DNA of 13,104 nucleotides from Bacteroidia bacterium. Its GTDB lineage: Bacteria > Bacteroidota > Bacteroidia > Flavobacteriales > Flavobacteriaceae. Both the position numbers and the translations under genes were made by a program. Shown here piece after piece: positions 5,913 through 13,104 of this stretch. The notes under the pieces were generated by a model. That model was given only the letters and a program-made list of their open reading frames with translations. It was not told the origin of the DNA and did no database searches. Numbering within the stretch: the first letter of the stretch is position 1; each line of letters starts with the position of its first letter. The DNA lies in assembly GCA_030431085.1 (NCBI GenBank), contig JAUIJW010000045.1, forward strand, positions 1 through 13,104. The letters run 5' to 3'.

Positions 5913-8279
5913 ATGAGAAAATTACTTTTTTTAATCATTTTTTTAACGTGCATTTCTATACATGCTCAAGATAAATTCACTATAAGTGGTACAGTTAAAG
6001 AAAAAGAATCTTTAGAATCTGTTATTGGTGTAAATGTATATTTTCCAGAAATTTCTAAGGGCACAGTTACCAATGAATACGGATTTTACTCGATTACTTT
6101 AACCCAAGGTGAGTATGATTTAATGGTGAGTTTTATTGGTTTTAAACCGATACAACAACATCTCAATCTTACAGAAAATACGAAAATAGATTTTTTATTA
6201 GAAGAAGATGCCCAAAGCCTAGATGAAGTGGTTATTAAAGAAAACACCTCTATTGCAGATTTAAAGTCTCCAGAAATGAGCACCTTTAAAGTGCCAATAA
6301 AAACCATTAAAAGAATGCCTGTGGTTTTAGGAGAAGTAGATATTTTAAAATCTATTCAAATGCTACCTGGAGTTTCTAATGGGGGAGAAGGTGCTTCAGG
6401 ATTTAATGTGCGTGGTGGTGCAGCAGATCAAAATTTAATACTACTAGACGAAGCTACTATTTATAACTCCTCTCATTTATTCGGTTTCTTTTCTGTTTTT
6501 AACGCAGACGCTATTAAAGATATTAAACTCTATAAAGGAGGAATTCCTGCACGCTATGGTGGTAGAATTTCATCTATTTTAGACATCAGGCAAAAAGATG
6601 GTAATAAAAATGATTTTCATATGAATGGAGGTATAGGTTTGATATCTAGTAGGTTATTATTAGAAGGGCCAATAGATAAAGAAAAAAAATTATCTTTTTT
6701 AGTGGCCGGTAGAGGTTCATATGCTCATCTTTTTTTAAAACTAGCCAATGAACCCAATAGTGCTTATTTTTATGATTTAAATACTAAAATAAGCTACGAA
6801 TTAAACGATAATAATCGTTTTTACCTTTCGGGATATTTTGGCAGAGATGTATTTGAAATTGCCGATAATTTTAATAATAATTACGGTAATGCCACGATTA
6901 ATTTAAGATGGAATCATTTGTTTAATGATAGATTATTTTCTAATTTATCATTAATCTATACAGATTATAATTACAAATTAAATATTAATTCGGTGGGGTT
7001 TGATTGGAATTCTGGCATCGATAATTTTAATATCAAGTACGATATGAGTTATTATGCTACAGAAAAAACAAATCTTCAATTTGGTTTAAATGGACTGAGA
7101 TATATCTTTAATCCTGGTAAAATTGTAAGCACTAATAATTCAAGTGTCAACAATCAACAATTAGATAAAAAATATGCCAACGAAGCAGCAATATATTTAG
7201 ATATAGAACAGAATATTCTACCAAAACTATCCTTAAGATATGGGTTAAGGTGGAGTTATTTTAATAGAGTGGGAGAACAGCCTTTACCCTTGTATAAGGA
7301 TGATTTAGCGGTGATATACAATGTTCCAAGAGGTATTTATCAACCAGCATCACCCATTGGGGTAGAAGATTATGAAAGTGGTGAAAGTATGGCCTCATTT
7401 AATAATTTTGAACCGCGATTTGGCTTATCTTACCAAGTGAATGATAACGCTTCAATAAAAATGGGTTATAACAGAATGACTCAGTACCTTCATTTAATTT
7501 CTAATACAAGTTCACCAACGCCGCTAGATGTTTGGGCGCCTTCTGGAAAGTATATAGATCCGCAAAAATTAGATCAATATAGTATAGGATATTTTACCAA
7601 TCTTAAGAATAATGAGTTTACTATAGAAACAGAGGTTTTTTATAAAGACACGCAAAACCGATTAGATTATATCGATGGTGCCGACTTAATTGCAAATAAT
7701 GCCATTGAAACCGTTGTTTTGGCCGGAGATGCTAGAGCTTATGGTTTAGAATTTTTACTCAAGAAAAACATGGGTAAGTTTACGGGATGGTTCGCCTATA
7801 CCTTATCAAGAGCCGAGCAAAGAGTAAAAGGTCGAACCCCCATAGAAAGTGGTATTAATCAGGGCGATTGGTATAAAACTGGTTATGATAAATTACACGA
7901 TATATCTGTGACCGCGCAATACAATCTTAATAAGAAGTGGGATTTTGGAGCGAGCTTTGTTTATCAAACCGGTAGAGCAACCACCTATCCAACAGGGTAT
8001 TATATCTATGAAGGGGTTAATGTACCCATTTATACCAATAGAAACCAAGATAATTTACCAGCTTACCATCATTTAGATATTTCGGCCACTTATACGCCAA
8101 GAAAAAATAGCAACCGTAAGTGGGATTCACAATGGGTATTTGGTATTTATAACCTTTATGCCAGAAAAAATGCAGCGTCTATTACATTTAGACAAAATGA
8201 TGATACCTTACAAAATGAAGCTGTTAAATTGTCGATTTTTGGAATCGTACCCTCAGTAACTTATCATTTTAAATTTTAG
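5913..8279 (+). CDS. TonB-dependent outer-membrane receptor with carboxypeptidase-regulatory-like N-terminal domain
   Basis: The protein probably imports a bulky or scarce nutrient across the outer membrane using TonB/ExbBD energy. It is 788 aa. A signal peptide (MRKLLFLIIFLTCISIHAQ, residues 1-19) is followed by a carboxypeptidase D regulatory-like domain (about 22-105; GTVTNEYGFYSITL and MVSFIGFKP are typical). Next come the linker LDEVVI and the plug domain (about 125-230; FNVRGGAADQNLILLDEATIYN, then KLYKGGIPARYGGRISSILDI). A beta-barrel of roughly 550 residues ends in YHFKF with terminal Phe. It is not a typical SusC: the downstream gene is a DUF4249 lipoprotein, not SusD, and no polysaccharide-degrading enzymes are nearby. 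The DUF4249 gene begins directly at the base after its stop (TAGATGATG), so the two are co-transcribed. The substrate is unknown. Confidence 0.92.
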   Translation: MRKLLFLIIFLTCISIHAQDKFTISGTVKEKESLESVIGVNVYFPEISKGTVTNEYGFYSITLTQGEYDLMVSFIGFKPIQQHLNLTENTKIDFLLEEDAQSLDEVVIKENTSIADLKSPEMSTFKVPIKTIKRMPVVLGEVDILKSIQMLPGVSNGGEGASGFNVRGGAADQNLILLDEATIYNSSHLFGFFSVFNADAIKDIKLYKGGIPARYGGRISSILDIRQKDGNKNDFHMNGGIGLISSRLLLEGPIDKEKKLSFLVAGRGSYAHLFLKLANEPNSAYFYDLNTKISYELNDNNRFYLSGYFGRDVFEIADNFNNNYGNATINLRWNHLFNDRLFSNLSLIYTDYNYKLNINSVGFDWNSGIDNFNIKYDMSYYATEKTNLQFGLNGLRYIFNPGKIVSTNNSSVNNQQLDKKYANEAAIYLDIEQNILPKLSLRYGLRWSYFNRVGEQPLPLYKDDLAVIYNVPRGIYQPASPIGVEDYESGESMASFNNFEPRFGLSYQVNDNASIKMGYNRMTQYLHLISNTSSPTPLDVWAPSGKYIDPQKLDQYSIGYFTNLKNNEFTIETEVFYKDTQNRLDYIDGADLIANNAIETVVLAGDARAYGLEFLLKKNMGKFTGWFAYTLSRAEQRVKGRTPIESGINQGDWYKTGYDKLHDISVTAQYNLNKKWDFGASFVYQTGRATTYPTGYYIYEGVNVPIYTNRNQDNLPAYHHLDISATYTPRKNSNRKWDSQWVFGIYNLYARKNAASITFRQNDDTLQNEAVKLSIFGIVPSVTYHFKF

Positions 8280-9146
8280 ATGATGAAGAAGTCGATATTT
8301 TTAGGATTAATAGTATTTGGCTTTTACGCTTGCGAAGAAGTTGTAAATGTAAATTTAAAAGAAAGTAAAGAAAGATTAGTGATTAATGCTAGTATCAATT
8401 GGTTTAGAAATTACCCCTCGAATCAAATGGAATCTGGGCAAGAACAAACTATTTATTTAACTAAAACAGTGGGATATTATGATCAAGTAGAACCAGCAAA
8501 TAATGCCTTAGTTTATATTAGAGACGAAAACACCAGCGAAGTTTTTGAATTTAATGAAGATAATCTTAGTGGAGCATATCGTTGCAATAACTTTAAACCT
8601 ATTTTGAATCACTTTTATACCTTATTGATTAATTATAATAATGAAGATTATATAGCCACAGAGCAGCTAATCAATACACCAATTATAGATAGTATTATAC
8701 AACAAAGAGGTGGCTTTTTTGATGAGGAAGAAATTGTGGTAAAGGTATATTATACAGATGATGAAGATCAAGACAACTATTATTATTTTAATTATACAAC
8801 TTCTATCTCTAAAATCAATGAATTATCAATTACCAGTGATCGTTTTACTAATGGTAATACAACCTTTGAACAGATTTCATATAATGGTAGTGATGATGAA
8901 AAAATTGAAATAGGCGATACTTTCTACATACAGTTTTATGAAACGAATAAAGCATATAACTTATATTTAGACATACTTCTAGATCAAGTGTATTCACAAG
9001 GTTTATTTGCTCCAGTGCCGGCAGAAGTCAAAGGAAATGTTAAAAACATTAGTAACGAAGATAACTATCCTTATGGGTACTTTAGAATTAACATTGGTAA
9101 TAAAGCAGAAGTCACCATTACAGAAGATGAATTAATCGAAGAATAG
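8280..9146 (+). CDS. DUF4249 family outer-membrane lipoprotein, partner of the TonB-dependent receptor
   Basis: The 288-aa protein has a lipoprotein signal peptide ending FGFYAC, with Cys18 as the likely lipidated residue, followed by EEVVNVNLKESKERLVINASIN. The opening with a Cys-Glu-Glu start, acidic linker and RLVINASINW strand is characteristic of DUF4249 proteins, which in Bacteroidota are found beside TonB-dependent receptors. Later features, such as IEIGDTFYIQFYETNKAYNLYLDILLDQ, fit the same family. By analogy with SusD it may sit on the outer face of the outer membrane and help substrate capture, but no function is established as far as I know. ATG codons at 8280 and 8283 are both possible starts; both follow the receptor stop without a gap. 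A strong terminator follows 13 nt after the stop. Confidence 0.85.
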   Translation: MMKKSIFLGLIVFGFYACEEVVNVNLKESKERLVINASINWFRNYPSNQMESGQEQTIYLTKTVGYYDQVEPANNALVYIRDENTSEVFEFNEDNLSGAYRCNNFKPILNHFYTLLINYNNEDYIATEQLINTPIIDSIIQQRGGFFDEEEIVVKVYYTDDEDQDNYYYFNYTTSISKINELSITSDRFTNGNTTFEQISYNGSDDEKIEIGDTFYIQFYETNKAYNLYLDILLDQVYSQGLFAPVPAEVKGNVKNISNEDNYPYGYFRINIGNKAEVTITEDELIEE

Positions 9147-9159
9147 TAGAAAAGACATA

Positions 9160-9186
9160 AAAAAACCTGCTTTAAGCAGGTTTTTT
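9160..9186. terminator. Bidirectional terminator between the DUF4249 gene and hemD
   Basis: A 12-bp perfect stem, AAAAAACCTGCT (9160-9171) and AGCAGGTTTTTT (9175-9186), flanks a 3-nt loop. The GC core CCTGC is bordered by an A run on the left and a T run on the right, so it can terminate transcription in both directions. It sits between the stop codons of convergent genes at 9146 and 9191. Confidence 0.9.
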
Positions 9187-9190
9187 TAAT

Positions 9191-9934
9191 TTATTTATTG
9201 ACTTGTTTAATGTACTTTTCTAAGGCCATAGTCATTGATGGTGTTTCTTTGGTAGGTGCCGCAATATCTATTTTTAATCCGGCTTCTTCAGCTGCTTTTA
9301 CTGTTGTGTTACCAAATACCGCAATTCTTGTATTGTTTTGTTTAAATTCTGGAAAGTTTTTAAACAAAGATTGAATACCACTAGGGCTAAAAAATACCAA
9401 AACATCGTAAAAAACATTTTCTAAATCAGATAAATCACTAATTACCGTACGGTATAAAATAGCTTTTTGCCATTCAATACCTAAATCGTTTAAGATTTTA
9501 GCAGATCTATCGTCGGCCTTATCAGAACACGGCAATAAGAATTTTTCAGTTTTATGCTTTTTAATTTGTGGTACCAAATCTTCAAGCGTTTTTTTACCTA
9601 CATAAATTTTACGCTTTCTATAAACTACGTATTTCTGTAGGTAATAAGCCACAGCTTCAGACAAACAGAAGTATTTCATATCATCTGGAATAGTAATACG
9701 CATCTCTTCTGCCAATCTAAAATAGTTGTCTACAGCATTTCTACTCGTAAAAATTACTGCAGAAAACTTTAAGAAATCAATTTTTTGAGATCTAACATTT
9801 CTGGCGGTTTCACCTTCAACATGAATAAAAGATCTAAAATCGATCTTTACTTTTTGTTTTTCCATTAAATCATGGTAAGGTGATTGGGTTGCTTTAGGAG
9901 CTGGCTGTGATACAAGTATAGTTTTTACTTTCAT
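9191..9934 (-). CDS. hemD: Uroporphyrinogen-III synthase
   Basis: HemD cyclises hydroxymethylbilane with inversion of ring D to make uroporphyrinogen III, the branch point to haem and other tetrapyrroles, in the cytoplasm. The 247-aa protein has the two-lobed HemD pattern. The first lobe has ILVSQPAP at the start and AVIFTSRNAVDNYF (about residues 59-72). The second has FLLPCSDKADDRSAKIL (133-149) and DVLVFFSPSGIQSLFKNF (178-195), and the chain closes through IAVFGNTTVKAAEEAGLKIDIAAP. HemD sequences diverge widely, but these hinge and active-site segments are recognisable. It is the last gene of the GT39-DUF4271-hemD operon, 13 nt after DUF4271. No other haem gene is nearby. A possible internal promoter lies at 10000-10007. 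Confidence 0.88.
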   Translation of the reverse strand: MKVKTILVSQPAPKATQSPYHDLMEKQKVKIDFRSFIHVEGETARNVRSQKIDFLKFSAVIFTSRNAVDNYFRLAEEMRITIPDDMKYFCLSEAVAYYLQKYVVYRKRKIYVGKKTLEDLVPQIKKHKTEKFLLPCSDKADDRSAKILNDLGIEWQKAILYRTVISDLSDLENVFYDVLVFFSPSGIQSLFKNFPEFKQNNTRIAVFGNTTVKAAEEAGLKIDIAAPTKETPSMTMALEKYIKQVNK

Positions 9935-9947
9935 ATTAAAAATTCAT

Positions 9948-10610
9948 TTAATCAACAAACACTTTATAAATAACTATAAAAGGTGCTATTTCAAGGGCGC
10001 AAAGGTACAAAATTATATAAAAATAATTGTTAAATTTTAGTCTTTCATTCTTGAACATAAGGAAATAACGAAAAAAAAGTAAAAATAATATTAAAACTAA
10101 ACCAAAAATTAACCAATATTTATAGAGCGCAATCGTAGTATAGTTAAACATTATCAAAAACGGGTATGATACAATCATAATAAGTGTTAAGTTGCTTATT
10201 TTTAGAAAAGTAAAATACTTTTGACTACCTTCTAATTCGAAGATATTAGCGAAAAATAGACCTATAGTATAGCGTAAAATAAAATAAATTAACACCACTA
10301 CCAGAATCTGAAAATAGAATAGGGCATTGGGTAAAAATATATGAGGTAAAAAGGCCTGAATACTGTAATAAACCCATAGTGAAATGTTAAAAAAAATGAT
10401 AATAAAAGCAATAAAGTGGAAAGTATTCAATAAAAACGGCTTGGTTTTAATATAATCGGTATAATATTTATCTGAATAAAATAGGGTAAACAATTTTGAA
10501 AACCGTTCGCTAAAATTGATTTTTAACAGACTTATTAATACTAAAACAATTAGTAAAATAATAGTAATCCAATCTTGAGTAAAAACAACTCTGTTAAGTG
10601 CTTCAAACAT
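9948..10610 (-). CDS. DUF4271 family integral membrane protein
   Basis: The 220-aa protein is predicted to have about six membrane helices (roughly residues 14-29, 60-82, 96-122, 138-157, 163-186 and 196-216). The features that suggest DUF4271 are the N-terminal TQDWITIILL, the mid-protein LFFANIFELEG segment and the C-terminal LYLCALEIAPFIVIYK. No function is known to me for this family. Its start codon overlaps the GT39 stop by one base (TAATG), implying translational coupling, and hemD follows after 13 nt. From memory, DUF4271 commonly sits beside hemD and the polyprenol-phosphate-mannose synthase gene in flavobacterial genomes; this cannot be checked here. A role linked to envelope glycosylation or tetrapyrrole synthesis would be speculation. 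Confidence 0.75.
   Translation of the reverse strand: MFEALNRVVFTQDWITIILLIVLVLISLLKINFSERFSKLFTLFYSDKYYTDYIKTKPFLLNTFHFIAFIIIFFNISLWVYYSIQAFLPHIFLPNALFYFQILVVVLIYFILRYTIGLFFANIFELEGSQKYFTFLKISNLTLIMIVSYPFLIMFNYTTIALYKYWLIFGLVLILFLLFFRYFLMFKNERLKFNNYFYIILYLCALEIAPFIVIYKVFVD
10000..10007 (-). promoter_or_regulatory. Possible internal promoter -7 element for hemD
   Basis: The minus strand reads TACCTTTG followed by CGCC, a full TAnnTTTG match, 65 nt upstream of the hemD ATG and inside the 3' end of the DUF4271 gene. The same bases encode Tyr-Leu-Cys-Ala in a stretch that seems conserved in DUF4271, so the match could be a by-product of coding constraint. Confidence 0.3.
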
Positions 10611-12280
10611 TAATTTACAACTTTAATGATGTTGCCTTGATAACCCTCTAATAAATCATAGAAATCTAAAGCCACTCTAAAAGTAAGATCATGATCATAA
10701 TTCAATTCTTTTACCTGAAAAGACGCTTGTAAATTAATACCCTCAAATGGGTGTAAAGGTTTTAAACCTGTGACTTTTAGAGGTACTTTTTTGACAATTC
10801 TATTTTTTTTACCTAAAAACACACCTACAAATTTAACATGATCAAAATCAATTTTTTTGTTATAAACATTGGTAAGTTTTATGGCTAAGGTAATGGTTTT
10901 AGATTCTTTTAAATTAATGATATTGGGTGTGGTTTCGCAAGTTACTTTTTGGAAGGTGTGATAATTTGAAATAGGTTTTCCGTTTAAATCACGTTTACCC
11001 TTTTTTACCAGAACAGAATCTTTAGTAAGCAATGTTCCAGCGGCATAAACATCTCTACCTTGCATTCTTTCTTCAAAATGGGCCAAATCGTACTGGCTTT
11101 TTCTTCCAACCAAAACGCTGTACGAATGCGTATCTATACCCGTATAAAAATTGTATAATGAAGCAGAAGTATAAGAATTGACAAAAACTATAGGCTTTTC
11201 ATTGGTTTTATCTTTTAGAGGAGCTATCCATGTTTGGGATTTATGGGGCTCTAATACGATAGGAGAAAGACCACTGCTGGCAAAAAATACTCTAATCACC
11301 ATCATTAATATTAATTGAATAACGGCCAATTTAATCAACCATTGACGATCTTTGAGATGATCGACAAAGTAGGGAAAAGAAATTATCAATAATGGAATTA
11401 AAATAGCGGCTGTCCATTGAGCTTGTGTACGCGACGAAAAGCTACTAATAAGAAAAAAGATAATAAAACCGTATACAATAAATTGAAGTGATTTATAAAA
11501 AAGATCGTTAGTTTTATGTTTCCAAAAAGCTTTATAAATTAGAGGAAATGTAATACCTACAATGGCGATTTGATTAACCAAATGCATCAAAGAATCACCT
11601 ATTTTGTATAGATCTCTGCCTCTTTCAGATAAATGATACCTAAACGAAGGGAAATCATTGAGGTATTGCCAGTATAAATGTGGAGTGTATAGTATTAAAG
11701 CTAGAAGTGCGCTGTACCAAAATTTGGGCTTTAACAATAATTTTAAATGAGATAAAACCACAAAAAATATCACCAATATAGCATGATATTTACTATACAT
11801 CATTCCGGCCATAGCCACCGCCAAACAGAATATAGAAAACCAATTTTCTTGATATAAAAACTGACGATAACCATATAAAAATAGTGCAATAAAAAGCATT
11901 AACGGAGTGTCTGGCGTAGTAATAAATCCGAATACATTAAGAAATACAAGCGAAATAACGAGGACAAAATACAACCACACATAATTTTGTTTTTTGGGGT
12001 GTGATATAGTTTTCCAAATAATGATCAGCATTAAGCTAAAACTTACGGCAGAAAAAAACCTTACTCCCAATTCGTTATTAAAAAAAAGTGTACCAATTTT
12101 AATCCAAAGAGCAACTAATGGAGGATGATCAAAATAACCCCATGCCATGTCTTTAGACCAAACCCAGTAATAGGCTTCATCTTCAAAAAGAGCGGTAAAA
12201 TAGCCTTGTAAAAGGTTAATTACAAAGAATATAGATAAAAATATTATAAACTGTTGTCTAGATTTAAGACGAGTTAGCAT
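10610..12280 (-). CDS. Membrane glycosyltransferase of the GT39/PMT (ArnT-like) type
   Basis: This polytopic inner-membrane enzyme is expected to transfer a sugar from a polyprenyl-phosphate donor onto a periplasmic acceptor. With the start at 12280 (MLTRLKSRQQFIIFL) it has 556 aa. The first periplasmic loop carries DEAYYW (Asp34, Glu35), the catalytic acidic pair of the GT-C fold, and DHPP (51-54). About ten membrane helices follow to about residue 340, then a soluble C-terminal part of about 200 residues (from YTSASLYNFYTG onward). The frame is open to an ATG at 12331, but I reject that start. The extra 17 residues are Lys/Cys-rich and not membrane-like, and the TACTTTTG promoter element at 12297-12304 lies inside that extension, 16 nt before the chosen ATG. 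It heads the DUF4271-hemD operon and is divergent from the polyprenol-phosphate-mannose synthase gene. Confidence 0.85.
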   Translation of the reverse strand: MLTRLKSRQQFIIFLSIFFVINLLQGYFTALFEDEAYYWVWSKDMAWGYFDHPPLVALWIKIGTLFFNNELGVRFFSAVSFSLMLIIIWKTISHPKKQNYVWLYFVLVISLVFLNVFGFITTPDTPLMLFIALFLYGYRQFLYQENWFSIFCLAVAMAGMMYSKYHAILVIFFVVLSHLKLLLKPKFWYSALLALILYTPHLYWQYLNDFPSFRYHLSERGRDLYKIGDSLMHLVNQIAIVGITFPLIYKAFWKHKTNDLFYKSLQFIVYGFIIFFLISSFSSRTQAQWTAAILIPLLIISFPYFVDHLKDRQWLIKLAVIQLILMMVIRVFFASSGLSPIVLEPHKSQTWIAPLKDKTNEKPIVFVNSYTSASLYNFYTGIDTHSYSVLVGRKSQYDLAHFEERMQGRDVYAAGTLLTKDSVLVKKGKRDLNGKPISNYHTFQKVTCETTPNIINLKESKTITLAIKLTNVYNKKIDFDHVKFVGVFLGKKNRIVKKVPLKVTGLKPLHPFEGINLQASFQVKELNYDHDLTFRVALDFYDLLEGYQGNIIKVVN

Positions 12281-12296
12281 CAACAAAAATTTACCA

Positions 12297-12304
12297 CAAA
12301 AGTA
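12297..12304 (-). promoter_or_regulatory. Promoter -7 element for the GT39-DUF4271-hemD operon
   Basis: The minus strand reads TACTTTTG (TAnnTTTG), followed by TGG, and ends 16 nt before the ATG at 12280. It supports the shorter GT39 start. No convincing -33 TTG is found. Confidence 0.5.
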
Positions 12305-12318
12305 GCAATAAATTGTTT

Positions 12319-12326
12319 TACCTTTG
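12319..12326 (+). promoter_or_regulatory. Promoter -7 element for the polyprenol-phosphate-mannose synthase gene
   Basis: TACCTTTG is a full TAnnTTTG match, ending 19 nt before the ATG at 12346. It is 14 bp from the oppositely oriented element at 12297-12304, so the two divergent promoters share DNA and polymerase binding at one probably hinders the other. Confidence 0.55.
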
Positions 12327-12345
12327 TGCATCCAAAATAATAAAG

Positions 12346-13065
12346 ATGCAAGATGCCTTAGTGATTATTCCTACCTATAATGAGAAGGAGAATATAGAAC
12401 AGATTATCAGAGCTGTTTTTTCACAAGAAAAAAGCTTCGATATTTTGGTTGTCGATGATAACTCTCCTGATGGTACATCTCATATTGTCAAAGATTTACA
12501 AAAGGAATTTAAGTATCAATTGCATTTGGTGGTACGACAAGAAAAAAATGGTTTGGGTGCTGCTTATATTCATGGGTTTAAATGGGCTTTAGAGAGATCT
12601 TATGATTATATTATTGAAATGGATGCAGATTTTTCGCATAACCCAAAAGATCTAATTCGATTATATAAAGCTTGCCATGAAGAAGGGGCAGACGTCTCGA
12701 TTGGATCGAGATACTCTAAAGGCGTTAATGTGGTTAATTGGCCCATGAAGCGAGTGTTGCTGTCTTATTTTGCCTCTAAGTATGTGCAAATAGTAACGGG
12801 TATTCCCATTAGTGATACAACAGCTGGTTTTGTGTGTTACCGCCGTAAGGTGTTAGAAACAATTAAGTTAGATAAAATTAAGTTTGTAGGCTATGCCTTT
12901 CAAATAGAAATGAAATTTAAGGCATGGAAGCATCAATTTAACATTAAAGAGGTGTCCGTAGTTTTTACAGATAGAACTTTAGGAGAATCTAAAATGAGTA
13001 AGACCATAATTACCGAAGCAATTTTCGGAATCATTCAGATGCGATTAAAAGGCCTTCCAAAATAA
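12346..13065 (+). CDS. Polyprenol-phosphate-mannose synthase (GT2 family, Dpm1-like)
   Basis: This GT2 enzyme is expected to transfer mannose from GDP-mannose to polyprenyl phosphate on the cytoplasmic face of the inner membrane. The 239-aa protein starts directly with the nucleotide-binding strand (MQDALVIIPTYNEKENI). It then shows VVDDNSPDGT (35-44), NGLGAAYIHGFKWA (68-81), the metal-binding DAD in MDADFSHNP (93-95), GSRYSKG (120-126) and TTAGFVCYRR (158-167). The C-terminal FTDRTLGESKMS (207-218) is typical of Dpm1/Ppm1 enzymes. No C-terminal membrane domain is present. The frame extends upstream to 12313, but that would place the start inside the promoter element. The sugar specificity is inferred from the family. 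A gene starting 5 nt downstream is probably co-transcribed. Confidence 0.9.
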   Translation: MQDALVIIPTYNEKENIEQIIRAVFSQEKSFDILVVDDNSPDGTSHIVKDLQKEFKYQLHLVVRQEKNGLGAAYIHGFKWALERSYDYIIEMDADFSHNPKDLIRLYKACHEEGADVSIGSRYSKGVNVVNWPMKRVLLSYFASKYVQIVTGIPISDTTAGFVCYRRKVLETIKLDKIKFVGYAFQIEMKFKAWKHQFNIKEVSVVFTDRTLGESKMSKTIITEAIFGIIQMRLKGLPK

Positions 13066-13070
13066 AAATT

Positions 13071-13104
13071 ATGAGTACAATATTAAATAAAGGCGCTAAA
13101 GTTG
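13071..13104 (+). CDS. Start of a further gene, possibly dihydroorotase; cut by window edge
   Basis: An ATG at 13071, 5 nt after the GT2 stop, opens a frame reading MSTILNKGAKV to the window edge. The pattern of two short beta-strands around Lys-Gly-Ala-Lys resembles the N-terminus of dihydroorotase and related amidohydrolases. From memory a dihydroorotase gene often follows the polyprenol-phosphate-mannose synthase gene in Flavobacteriaceae. Only 11 codons are visible, so the identity is tentative. Confidence 0.45.
   Translation, partial: MSTILNKGAKV

Noticed and set aside
5913..9146. SusC/SusD polysaccharide utilisation locus
   Set aside because: The lipoprotein looks like DUF4249, not SusD, and there are no glycoside hydrolases, sensors or sigma/anti-sigma genes next to the receptor.
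12281..12331. Longer N-terminus of the GT39 protein beginning at 12331
   Set aside because: The extra residues cover the divergent promoter region and the family-like N-terminus begins at the internal ATG at 12280.

Overview
The window comes from an AT-rich member of the Bacteroidota, most likely the family Flavobacteriaceae. Supporting signs are the TonB-dependent receptor paired with a DUF4249 lipoprotein, the DUF4271/HemD/polyprenol-phosphate-mannose synthase neighbourhood, the near absence of Shine-Dalgarno sequences, and TAnnTTTG promoter -7 elements. I see no phage, insertion sequence, CRISPR array, tRNA or rRNA gene. Most of the window is chromosomal core with two accessory envelope loci.

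Left part (1-4689). A leftward RNase R gene is cut by the left edge. It is followed by an 856-bp intergenic region (1218-2073) that is extremely AT-rich: 1561-2040 is about 16% G+C by hand count. This gap holds one plausible small membrane-peptide gene (1394-1555), several inverted repeats, a thrice-repeated 11-mer and DnaA-box-like 9-mers, and the flanking genes diverge from it. It is the best candidate for something undescribed, possibly a replication origin, but that is unproven. To its right lies a tight rightward operon: rpiB, a zinc-type CDF transporter and an ElaA-like acetyltransferase. The last gene overlaps the 3' end of a convergent gene for an outer-membrane beta-barrel protein.

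Middle (4848-9187). recA ends in a clear hairpin terminator. Next is a two-gene operon of a TonB-dependent receptor with a carboxypeptidase-regulatory-like N-terminal domain and a DUF4249 lipoprotein, probably an outer-membrane uptake pair of unknown substrate. A strong bidirectional terminator (9160-9186) separates it from the leftward block.

Right part (9191-13104). A leftward operon runs GT39 membrane glycosyltransferase, DUF4271 membrane protein, HemD (uroporphyrinogen-III synthase). Divergent from it, across 65 bp carrying two back-to-back TAnnTTTG elements, is a polyprenol-phosphate-mannose synthase (GT2), followed after 5 bp by the first codons of a gene that may be dihydroorotase. The GT2 enzyme could supply the lipid-linked mannose used by the GT39 enzyme. 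The longest possible starts of the GT39 and GT2 genes should be shortened so that they lie downstream of these promoters.
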